From NCBI GenBank assembly GCA_002424365.1, contig DIRQ01000097.1, positions 1-13,391 on the forward strand: a DNA stretch of 13,391 nucleotides. The letters are read 5' to 3'. The notes under the pieces were generated by a model, which was not told the DNA's origin, did not search any database, and was given only the letters and a program-made list of their open reading frames with translations. This stretch comes from Syntrophomonas sp. UBA5432. GTDB taxonomy: Bacteria > Bacillota > Syntrophomonadia > Syntrophomonadales > Syntrophomonadaceae. A program made the translations under genes and the position numbers. Shown in pieces: positions 6,993 to 13,391 of this stretch (position 1 is its first letter; each line of letters opens with the position of its first letter).

Positions 6993-7271
6993 TTAATATT
7001 TTTTATCCATAGAGTATATAAAGGCCAATATCTCAGCAATGACTGCATATAGCTCGGAAGGAATCTCTTCATATAAATCAAGGGCCATGAGATACTCTAC
7101 TAGTTCACTGTCTTCCTTTAAAGGCACCCCGCTCTCACGCGCAACTTCCCTGATACGCTCAGCAATATACCCCCTGCCTTGGGCAACTACTACCGGTGCC
7201 TGATCTTTTTCCGGGTTATAACTCAGGGCTACGGCTTTTTCAATTTTATCCTCATCTATCCTGCTATCCAT
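6993..7271 (-). CDS. Stand-alone FlhB C-terminal-like protein (YlqH-like)
   Basis: This 92-residue protein matches only the cytoplasmic C-terminal part of FlhB/YscU export-switch proteins, with YNPEKDQAPVVVAQG (18-32), IREVARESGVPLKED (40-54) and EIPSELYAVIAEILAFIY near the end. The membrane domain is absent, and so is the NPTH self-cleavage site: the protein begins where the released FlhB fragment would continue. Stand-alone proteins like this (YlqH in B. subtilis) are common in Firmicutes beside rnhB, but their role is not established. It lies 12 bases after the FliK-like gene with a GGGGGG ribosome binding site. FlhB's C-terminal domain interacts functionally with FliK, so the pair may work together. 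That is inference. Confidence 0.9.
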   Translation of the reverse strand: MDSRIDEDKIEKAVALSYNPEKDQAPVVVAQGRGYIAERIREVARESGVPLKEDSELVEYLMALDLYEEIPSELYAVIAEILAFIYSMDKKY

Positions 7272-7283
7272 AACGTTCCCCCC

Positions 7284-9125
7284 CTAAACCGTTACATCAA
7301 TGGAAAAGGGCCGAATTTTCATAGGTACTTCTTCCATTTGCGGTCTAAGTTTATCGATTTCCTCATCCTCCTTAACCCTTCGCACACCCAGGTTATTAAT
7401 TGTGTAGCCAAGCTGGTTGAGCCCTTTAATTAACTGGTTTATATGCTTATTAAAATAATGCATAACCTTGTCTGATTCAACTACTCCCTGCAAAGCCAGG
7501 GTTTTATTTTTATTCCAGTTAATATGGAAGAGTACCATGCCCATATTAGCAGTATCCAATGAGACAATAAAGTTAATGTTATCCTGTTCTTTAAGTAATT
7601 TGTTTCCCGCTTCACGATTTACCCGCATTTGACAGAGACGGTATTCATCGTCTATTTTCACCGGGAACGAGAAATAGTAATAGTTGAAGTTAGAATCTGG
7701 CATACGACTTAAGTAATTAAAAATTCTCTGCCCGCTCAGTTCCCTTTCCATGCCTTCTACCCGGTTTAGTAGTTCACTTATAAGGGGTAGTTTGGATACG
7801 ATTTCCCCATCTTTTATTAAATCTTGTAAAAGAATCAAGCCCCTTACTAATTCATTTTCCGATTGCACCCAGTTTTGCAAGCCTTCTCTTGTAACAGCAG
7901 GATTATTGCTTAACTCTATTTGTAAAACCTCCAGAAGAGGCCGAATCAGGGCCAGGAATTTAAGCCCATCCAAATCGGTCCTTATTCCAGTTGTCAGGCT
8001 ACTAATTTTATCTCCCCCAGAGGATAACAATTGGCTATCTGCTATTAGGCCTCCAGCGGGGCGCTCTAAAATAAACTGTTGGCCAAGATTTTTTGCTGTT
8101 GGACGGTTTAGAGTACCGGCCTGCCTCTCCTCAATACTTGCTGTTATTGCTGCGGCCGAAAAAACGGGGCGCTCTGCCATGAATTGCTGACCCGTTCTTC
8201 CAGCTGCCGGTCGGTTTATGGTACTGCCTTCATCACCATCCGGCTGCATTATGTTTACCTGAACCGGCACTCTGCTGGTATCCCGGACCAGTTCAGAGAC
8301 TGTCGGGAGTGAAGTATTACCGGCAACTGTTGTTTGCGTCCCTGGTCGAGTTTCAACTACATATTGTACTTCCTTACCGCTAAGTCCTTGTCCACTTTGA
8401 ATTACCGGGCGTTCAGAATTACTTAAGCTGCTATTTTGTTGAATATTCTCAGCCAATATTGGCCTGTTAACTACAGGACTTAAGTTCAATTGATGATTAT
8501 ACCTGCCTACTGGCTGAGAGGACTCATCTCCCACCTGACGAGAAAGCTGAGTTAAGTTTTGGATAAGGTTTTTTAGTAGTTTGCTCAAATTACTTCCCGG
8601 ATCGGTAAACTGTAACAGAGCATTTAAAACCTGCTGGTTTAGCGGTAGTCCACGGGAAAGAGCCAGGGTTACTATTTCCAGATTTCCGGGGTTATTTGCC
8701 CCCAAAACATTAATTCCTTTTTGCATTTCATTCAGATTGTGAGGAGTAACGGGAAGGTTGTGCTGCAACAGTTTACGGGCGAATAAAACAGTTTCGTCCT
8801 TAACTGGTATACCCATACTTTGAAGATTAGCTGAAAGATTAGCATTTTCTAGTTGTACCATACGCTCGGGGCTCAGCACTTTTAAAAAGGTTTTACCATC
8901 GTGAAAATCATCAACCATTAAAAACAGTTGCTGCCCAGGTTTAACCATGACTTCAGTGGCCGCTTCAATTAAACGTCCTTTCAAAAACATCATAACCAAC
9001 CCATCAGCTCTGACTTCCTGAACGCTACCCTGTAAAATTTCACCCCGGGAAAAAGATATGCCCTGGTCAGAAGGGGTAGCAATATTAAGCATCATCCTGG
9101 TCAAAGAGACCTGGTTGCTGTCCAT
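7284..9125 (-). CDS. FliK-like protein (YlqG-like), function unknown
   Basis: I place the start at the ATG at 9125 (613 residues) because AGGAGGT lies 5 bases upstream. A longer frame from 9161 has no such site and would overlap rnhB more. The N-terminal 130 residues include a beta-rich stretch (GEILQGSVQEVRADGLVMMFLKG). Residues about 215-360 are low-complexity and contain three imperfect repeats of NRP...QQ...ERP (220-240, 304-320, 340-356). Residues about 480-585 resemble the C-terminal domain of the flagellar hook-length protein FliK, ending in a helix and the GYTINNLGV strand. The gene overlaps the end of rnhB by 41 bases. It precedes a stand-alone FlhB-like gene, reproducing the FliK-FlhB partnership outside a flagellar locus. 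The role is unknown. Confidence 0.8.
   Translation of the reverse strand: MDSNQVSLTRMMLNIATPSDQGISFSRGEILQGSVQEVRADGLVMMFLKGRLIEAATEVMVKPGQQLFLMVDDFHDGKTFLKVLSPERMVQLENANLSANLQSMGIPVKDETVLFARKLLQHNLPVTPHNLNEMQKGINVLGANNPGNLEIVTLALSRGLPLNQQVLNALLQFTDPGSNLSKLLKNLIQNLTQLSRQVGDESSQPVGRYNHQLNLSPVVNRPILAENIQQNSSLSNSERPVIQSGQGLSGKEVQYVVETRPGTQTTVAGNTSLPTVSELVRDTSRVPVQVNIMQPDGDEGSTINRPAAGRTGQQFMAERPVFSAAAITASIEERQAGTLNRPTAKNLGQQFILERPAGGLIADSQLLSSGGDKISSLTTGIRTDLDGLKFLALIRPLLEVLQIELSNNPAVTREGLQNWVQSENELVRGLILLQDLIKDGEIVSKLPLISELLNRVEGMERELSGQRIFNYLSRMPDSNFNYYYFSFPVKIDDEYRLCQMRVNREAGNKLLKEQDNINFIVSLDTANMGMVLFHINWNKNKTLALQGVVESDKVMHYFNKHINQLIKGLNQLGYTINNLGVRRVKEDEEIDKLRPQMEEVPMKIRPFSIDVTV
8055..8470 (-). 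repeat. Three imperfect internal repeats in the FliK-like gene
   Basis: The encoded segments NRPILAENIQQ...SERP, NRPAAGRTGQQFMAERP and NRPTAKNLGQQFILERP are related. The last two are 36 residues apart and share visible DNA similarity, for example GGGCGCTCT on the plus strand near 8059 and 8167. The first copy is more diverged. They sit in the unstructured middle of the protein, as length-variable repeats often do in FliK proteins. Confidence 0.65.
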
Positions 9126-9774
9126 ATGTACCTCCTGATAACAAGGATTTAACCGGTTCAAAACTACTCCGGTGTATTGAGCAAGGTCCCTTATCTATAA
9201 GGGCGTTAATATGCTGCCTGGTTGCGTATCCTTTATGTTTAGCAAACTCGTAACCAGGATAAAGGATATCAAAATACTCCATACTGGCATCCCTTTCCAC
9301 CTTAGCCAGAATAGAAGCGCAGGCAATAGAAAAACTAAGACTATCACCTTTAATTAAAGACTGTTGTCTAATATCTATATCGGGCAATCTAAGGGCATCT
9401 ATTAGTAGAAAATCAGGACCGGGACATAACTCCAATATCGCTGTGTGCATAGCTTTACGAGTAGCATTTAGTACGTTTATATCATCTAAATAGGGAGGAT
9501 TTATGGCAACTACCGCCCAGGAGATAGCCATCGCTTTAATTTCAGTTGCCAAGGCCCTCCGCTTATTTGCACTTAGTTTCTTGGAATCATCAACTCCGGC
9601 AATAAATGCATTCCGGGGTAAAACTACTGCTGCCGCTACCACTGGTCCGGCTATAGGCCCCCGACCTACCTCATCTATACCGGCTATGTATCTAAATCCC
9701 TGTTTCCATAGTTCCTCTTCATACTGCTTAAGCTGCCTGATTCTTTTCTTCTCTTTACTGTCTACGTCACCCAT
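9085..9774 (-). CDS. rnhB: Ribonuclease HII
   Basis: This cytoplasmic endonuclease cleaves RNA in RNA-DNA hybrids and removes misincorporated ribonucleotides from DNA. Using the ATG at 9774 (229 residues), it shows GIDEVGRGPIAGPVV (32-46) with catalytic Asp34 and Glu35, DDSKKLS (62-68), Asp126 in LLIDAL, KGDSLS (141-146) with the likely fourth metal ligand Asp143, SILAKVERD (153-161), and HKGYATRQH plus GPCSIHRSSF near the C-terminus. The frame also opens at a TTG at 9789, but the GGGAGTAG ribosome binding site lies between that codon and the ATG, so the ATG is preferred. It starts 20 bases after the oxidoreductase gene and its 3' end contains the start of the FliK-like gene. Confidence 0.96.
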   Translation of the reverse strand: MGDVDSKEKKRIRQLKQYEEELWKQGFRYIAGIDEVGRGPIAGPVVAAAVVLPRNAFIAGVDDSKKLSANKRRALATEIKAMAISWAVVAINPPYLDDINVLNATRKAMHTAILELCPGPDFLLIDALRLPDIDIRQQSLIKGDSLSFSIACASILAKVERDASMEYFDILYPGYEFAKHKGYATRQHINALIDKGPCSIHRSSFEPVKSLLSGGTYGQQPGLFDQDDA

Positions 9775-9794
9775 TTTTACTACTCCCAAAATAC

Positions 9795-11741
9795 CTAAAT
9801 CTTCTGCCCAGCCAGCATTGCTGCCAAGGTTTCCCCCTGCAATATGGCCTTTCTTATCCCTCCAACCGCAAAGGCATCCCCAATCAGGTGCACGCTGGAA
9901 TGCATTTTTCTCGCCTTTAGGTAAATTTCATTGTTGGACTTATAACCTATTGCAGATATTACATAATCAGCTGGTAAACTCTCCTGCTCGCCGTTACTAC
10001 TGGCTATGGTTATATTATCGTTTCCTATTTCTATTACACTACTGCTGGTACGTCTTTTAACCCCACCTGCTTGTATCCGGTTCAGTAAATCCCGCCGGTT
10101 TTTCTTTTCCATGTCTGCAGCTAGAAATTGCTCTTTTTCAACAATGGTAATATGGTTAGCACTCTGGGTCAGGAAATCGGCAGTCTCGCAGCCATTACTA
10201 CCCCCTCCTATAATTACCACCTGTTGACCTTCAAGGTTAAAACGCCCGTTTAATATATCCTCCACCTGCAGGCAATTCTTTTCATTCCAACCTTTAAACT
10301 TTGGTGTTAGTGGCTTGGAACCACTGGCAACAAGCAGGTGGTCTGGATATTGGTCTCTTAGATTTTCTAGTTTATAAGGATGATTAAGATTAATACTAAC
10401 CCGGCTGCGTCTGAGACTTTTTATTAAATAATCCCTAAATAGAGCAATTTTCTCTTTATGCGGAGGGACTGCTGCCAGATTCAATAGTCCTCCCAGCCTT
10501 TCCTCCTTCTCGAAAAGATCAACCTCAAAGCCATACCGATCCAAGGCCAGTGCTAATTGCATCCCGGCTGGTCCTCCCCCTATTACTACTGCCGTGGACT
10601 TGTTTTTTATTTTGAAAGTTTTTGTTAGCTCCCGCTCCCTGCCAGTTACCGGGTTAACAGCACAGCTTACCGCAATTCCTTTGAAATTATCTTCGATGCA
10701 ATTATTACATATTATACAGGGACGAATTTCATCGTCGTAGCCTTTTTCAGCCTTAATAGCCCAGTTACTATCTGCCAGTAAAGCCCGTCCTAAAAAAACT
10801 AAATCAGCCTGCTGTTTCTTAATAATCTCTTCCGCCATCTCCGGTTTTTTAATCATACCGCCACTTATAACCGGAATTTTTACTACCTGTTTTACTGCTG
10901 CCGCCATATAGGTACGCCAGCCTTCGGTATAAGATGCCGGTTCTATACTAGTTAGACCGGATTCGTAAGTACCACAAGAACAATTAATCAGGTCTACGCC
11001 CGCCTCATCCAAACGACGGCAAATTTCCAGGGATTCAGGCATCTCTAAACCCCCTGGTACAAAATCGTCTATATTTAAACGCACGTCCAAAACTAATTTT
11101 GGGAAACCTTTTTTAATACCGGCAACTATTTCCATTAATAGACGAACTCGATTATCCAGGCTACCACCGTATTCATCCTGGCGCAGATTACAGTTGGGCG
11201 AAAGAAATTGATTAATCAAATAACCATGAGCAGCATGAACTTCAACTCCGTCAAATCCAGCCATATAAGCATAGCCAGCAGCAGCAATAAATTTATCACG
11301 GATATCCTGCACCTCGGTAATAGACAGTTCCCGGGGAACATCTTTTACGGTGGCGCAAGCAACAGCCGAGGGAGCTACCGGCTGAACTCCCGTAATTATA
11401 CTGTGAGTCTGACGACCGGCGTGAAATAATTGAATAAGCGCTCTGCTGCCACAAGATTTTATACCATCTGCCAGTTGGCTTAAACCTCTCAGATAGCGTG
11501 GATGGTCTATGAGAATCTGACCAAACCCTTCCCGTCCGGCAGGTGCATCAATACAAGCCGCTTCAACAATGATCAGCCCTGCTCCGCCACGAGCCCGGGC
11601 TTCATAATAGGCTATTTGACGTTCACTTACTTCCCCATTTAAACGGGCATAGTTTACCGCCATCGGTACCATTACTATCCGGTTCTTAAGCATTACCCCA
11701 CCAACATTAATGGGAGCAAAAAGAGCTGGATACTTTAGCAT
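9795..11741 (-). CDS. NADH:flavin oxidoreductase, 2,4-dienoyl-CoA reductase/enoate reductase type
   Basis: This 648-residue cytoplasmic enzyme has the layout of FadH, BaiCD and trimethylamine dehydrogenase. It begins with an Old Yellow Enzyme TIM barrel binding FMN (about 1-335), with HAAHGYLINQFLSP (169-182) and the QDEYGG tyrosine (Tyr191). A 4Fe-4S cysteine cluster follows (Cys342, 345, 348, 360), then two nucleotide-binding folds, GGGPAG (388-393) and GGGSNG (512-517), for FAD and NAD(P)H. It probably reduces an activated C=C bond with NAD(P)H, but the substrate cannot be told from sequence. The cysteine spacing is C-x2-C-x2-C-x11-C. E. coli FadH has x3 in the second gap. The ATG follows GGGAGGTG. 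It is the first gene of a tight cluster with rnhB and the FliK-like, FlhB-like and yraN genes, although no metabolic link to them is obvious. Confidence 0.92.
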   Translation of the reverse strand: MLKYPALFAPINVGGVMLKNRIVMVPMAVNYARLNGEVSERQIAYYEARARGGAGLIIVEAACIDAPAGREGFGQILIDHPRYLRGLSQLADGIKSCGSRALIQLFHAGRQTHSIITGVQPVAPSAVACATVKDVPRELSITEVQDIRDKFIAAAGYAYMAGFDGVEVHAAHGYLINQFLSPNCNLRQDEYGGSLDNRVRLLMEIVAGIKKGFPKLVLDVRLNIDDFVPGGLEMPESLEICRRLDEAGVDLINCSCGTYESGLTSIEPASYTEGWRTYMAAAVKQVVKIPVISGGMIKKPEMAEEIIKKQQADLVFLGRALLADSNWAIKAEKGYDDEIRPCIICNNCIEDNFKGIAVSCAVNPVTGRERELTKTFKIKNKSTAVVIGGGPAGMQLALALDRYGFEVDLFEKEERLGGLLNLAAVPPHKEKIALFRDYLIKSLRRSRVSINLNHPYKLENLRDQYPDHLLVASGSKPLTPKFKGWNEKNCLQVEDILNGRFNLEGQQVVIIGGGSNGCETADFLTQSANHITIVEKEQFLAADMEKKNRRDLLNRIQAGGVKRRTSSSVIEIGNDNITIASSNGEQESLPADYVISAIGYKSNNEIYLKARKMHSSVHLIGDAFAVGGIRKAILQGETLAAMLAGQKI

Positions 11742-11790
11742 AAATACACCTCCCAGATTTGATTGAAACTAACTACAAGCGGTACTAAGG

Positions 11791-11858
11791 TAGACGTGGA
11801 TTCCCCTCACACCTAACCCCTCACTCTAAACAACTAATCAAATTGTAAATTCGAAGCA
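11791..11858. repeat. Intergenic repeat between capA and the oxidoreductase gene
   Basis: The plus strand reads TAGACGTGGA, CCCCTCACACCTAACCCCTC, ACTCTA and then ATTCGAAG, the same order of blocks as in 6411-6598. CCCCTCAC occurs twice here (11803-11810 and 11817-11824 with ACTCTA following). GAAGCAAC is then directly repeated at 11854-11868. The 152-base gap has no reading frame and no clear terminator for capA. Confidence 0.5.
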
Positions 11859-11893
11859 ACGAAGCAACTAACAAGAAAATGTGCTATCAGCGC

Positions 11894-13075
11894 TTATTCC
11901 CGATAGTACGGTTCTCCCAGTTGGCCACGGGTTGATTGGAGAACTGCTTCTAGTATAGGTAAATCGCGCTCGCTCATAAAAGGGTCCTGCCCTTGCTTGA
12001 TTCGCTCCATGCCAGCTTCTACCGGAATTACCCTGTATTTTAACTTACCCTGGTCATAATAGGGGTGTGAATAGGTGGGAGTATAGGAGACTTCTTCTAA
12101 TATGGTTTCACCGCTATTCATATTCTTACTTAACTTCATTTTAAGGACTATCCCGCTATTTCTTTCCCGGCCATGTTGGGAACTAATAAAGTTACCCATA
12201 GAATAAATGACGAATTTATCTTTATTCCCTACCTTAACTATTTCCATAGTCTGAACTACATGAGGATGATTGCCCAGAATAATATCCGCACCTGCATTTA
12301 GGAATTCGTGGGCCATTAATATCTGTTCCTGAGTAGGTTTAGGTTGATACTCCTGACCCCAGTGTAACACCAGAATAAGTACATCTACCCGGGGACGCAG
12401 GGTTTCTATGTCCGTTAATATTTTATCACGATCTAAAATGTTAAAAAATTCCGGGTGTTCACTTGGTAACGGTAAGCCGTTGGTACCATAACTGTAAGCT
12501 AAATAACCAATCTTTACCCCTTTTATATCCTTAATCAAAAAAGACCGGGCTTCCTCTTCATTACGATAAGTTCCCACCGTATCCAATCCAGCTCCTTTAA
12601 GCACATCGAGGGTACGAATAGCCCCCTTATAACCTCGGTCCAGCGAGTGGTTGTTGGCAGTAACTACCAAATCAAAACCTGCTTCTTTAAAGGTAGTCGC
12701 TACAGCATCCGGGCTGTTAAACATAGGATAGCCAGTATACCCGGTCTCAGAACCAGCCAGGGCGGCTTCAAAGTCAATAGAGCTGTAGTCACCTTCATTA
12801 ATTAGGTCTTTTACGTCTATAAAAAAATGGTCAAAACAGTAAGACCCATCCGGTTGCAATCCAGATCTAATTAGCGGTCCATGCATTAAGCAATCACCGG
12901 CAGCCGTAAGAGTAATAGTCTGTATCCGCGGTATCTCCTTTTCACTGTCCACTTCGACTACATCCTGGTGCCTATTTGCCACCTGTGCCTGAACCTTTAA
13001 TTCGTGGTATATGGTCATGGATGCTAAACACCCCAAGCAAATTAGGGTAATTATCATAAACACTCGTTTAAACAT
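11894..13075 (-). CDS. CapA-family (PgsA-like) metallophosphatase-fold protein, membrane-anchored
   Basis: This 393-residue protein has a basic N-terminus and a hydrophobic segment at about 6-22 that should act as a signal anchor placing the rest outside the membrane. The sequence around Cys16 is not a good lipobox. The following domain has the CapA/PGA_cap motifs: AAGDCLMHG (58-66), DFEAAL (101-106), TANNHSLDRG (139-148), LHWGQEY (237-243), LGNHPHVVQ (267-275) and YSMGNF (291-296), whose Asp, His and Asn residues resemble those of calcineurin-type phosphatases. Relatives are needed for poly-gamma-glutamate capsule synthesis, but no capB or capC gene is adjacent, so a capsule role is unproven here. 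The ATG at 13075 follows GGGAG. A strong terminator ends only about 20 bases upstream of this ATG. Confidence 0.9.
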   Translation of the reverse strand: MFKRVFMIITLICLGCLASMTIYHELKVQAQVANRHQDVVEVDSEKEIPRIQTITLTAAGDCLMHGPLIRSGLQPDGSYCFDHFFIDVKDLINEGDYSSIDFEAALAGSETGYTGYPMFNSPDAVATTFKEAGFDLVVTANNHSLDRGYKGAIRTLDVLKGAGLDTVGTYRNEEEARSFLIKDIKGVKIGYLAYSYGTNGLPLPSEHPEFFNILDRDKILTDIETLRPRVDVLILVLHWGQEYQPKPTQEQILMAHEFLNAGADIILGNHPHVVQTMEIVKVGNKDKFVIYSMGNFISSQHGRERNSGIVLKMKLSKNMNSGETILEEVSYTPTYSHPYYDQGKLKYRVIPVEAGMERIKQGQDPFMSERDLPILEAVLQSTRGQLGEPYYRE

Positions 13076-13095
13076 GGCATGCTCCCTATCTTTAG
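13076..13095 (-). promoter_or_regulatory. capA ribosome binding site directly behind a terminator
   Basis: GGGAG lies about 6 bases before the capA ATG, and the T-run of the preceding terminator ends at about 13097. There is no room here for an independent promoter. A possible but poor promoter overlaps the terminator: TTGTTC, 16 bases, TACTAA on the minus strand (about 13121-13094), which would give a leader of about 15 bases. Confidence 0.35.
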
Positions 13096-13096
13096 T

Positions 13097-13136
13097 AAAA
13101 AAACAATAAAGAGGAACAATTGGGTTCCTCTTTATT
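13097..13136 (-). terminator. Strong intrinsic terminator after the TusA-like gene
   Basis: AATAAAGAGGAAC (13105-13117) pairs perfectly over 13 bp with GTTCCTCTTTATT (13124-13136) around a 6-base loop. On the minus strand a run of seven T follows the stem. It lies 44 bases after the tusA-like stop. Confidence 0.88.
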
Positions 13137-13179
13137 CTACCGTTTTATTCTGTTTTCGTCTCGTTGTAAAACGTTCTAC

Positions 13180-13389
13180 TTACTTTTTAATTTTCATCTC
13201 CCAGAGATCCTTGTTGTCTACCTTAATATCAACCTTGAAACCCTGGGATAGGGCGAGCTTACTAACATTTTCCTTGGAGACCTGGCTGCTACCCATTATG
13301 AGTAGTTCTGTAGCTCCAGCATCGATCGCCTTTTTGGTTCTTAAAACTGGAACCGGACAGCTAAGTCCTCGTACGTCTAACTTATCCAT
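13180..13389 (-). CDS. TusA/SirA/YedF-family sulfur carrier-like protein
   Basis: This 69-residue cytoplasmic protein has the family N-terminus LDVRGLSCPVPVLRTKKAI, with the CPxP motif at 11-14 whose Cys11 would carry a persulfide in true sulfur-transfer members. The family is used in tRNA thiolation and in sulfur or selenium trafficking, and paralogues are frequent in anaerobes. The exact partner here is unknown, and neighbouring capA gives no hint. The ATG at 13389 gives a normal-length protein starting just before the conserved block, but the ribosome binding site is outside the window, so the start is likely rather than proven. The gene ends at a strong terminator. Confidence 0.88.
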   Translation of the reverse strand: MDKLDVRGLSCPVPVLRTKKAIDAGATELLIMGSSQVSKENVSKLALSQGFKVDIKVDNKDLWEMKIKK

Positions 13390-13391
13390 AC

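Noticed and set aside
7284..9161. Longer start of the FliK-like gene at 9161
   Set aside because: It has no good ribosome binding site and would overlap rnhB by 77 bases. The ATG at 9125 has AGGAGGT at the right distance.
9775..9789. TTG start of rnhB at 9789
   Set aside because: The likely ribosome binding site GGGAGTAG falls after this codon and serves the ATG at 9774.
11854..11868. Tandem GAAGCAAC as the start of a CRISPR or longer direct-repeat array
   Set aside because: Only two short copies in direct contact, with no spacers or further units.

Overview
The window is 13.4 kb of AT-leaning DNA in which every supportable gene lies on the minus strand. Gene families, strong AGGAGG-type ribosome binding sites and the rnhB/FliK-like/FlhB-like/yraN order (compare ylqG-ylqH next to rnhB in Bacillus subtilis) point to an anaerobic Firmicute of the Clostridia. 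A syntrophic or Desulfotomaculum-like lineage is only a guess. Nothing looks like a phage, transposon or CRISPR locus.

Layout in transcription order, from high to low coordinates: (1) a TusA-like sulfur carrier protein (13389-13180) followed by a strong terminator; (2) a membrane-anchored CapA-family metallophosphatase-like protein (13075-11894); (3) a tightly packed probable operon (11741-6632) of an Old Yellow Enzyme-type flavin/Fe-S oxidoreductase, ribonuclease HII, a FliK-like protein, a stand-alone FlhB C-terminal-like protein and the YraN nuclease-fold protein; (4) a FolD homologue with a replaced catalytic lysine (6374-5550); (5) a copper-exporting P1B ATPase (5297-3114) with its own terminator; (6) a 730-base intergenic leader; (7) an operon of a FecCD-type ABC permease, its ATPase and the start of moeA, which runs off the window edge (2379-1). 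The moeA fragment begins inside the ATPase gene.

The most interesting part is the left third. The leader of the last operon carries a sequence that I recognise as the conserved core of the molybdenum/tungsten cofactor (Moco/Tuco) riboswitch, followed by two strong hairpins, the second of which looks like an intrinsic terminator. The downstream transporter belongs to a family normally annotated as iron or cobalamin uptake. The riboswitch and the coupled moeA gene argue instead that it imports molybdate or tungstate, as the related MolBC system of Haemophilus influenzae does. No substrate-binding protein gene is present on the visible side.

Other points of interest are the FolD active-site change, an orphan FliK/FlhB-like pair in a housekeeping operon with no flagellar genes nearby, a terminator that directly abuts the capA ribosome binding site, and degenerate GC-rich intergenic repeats (ACGCGGA units and a CCCCTCAC/ACTCTA block) before copA, folD and the oxidoreductase gene.
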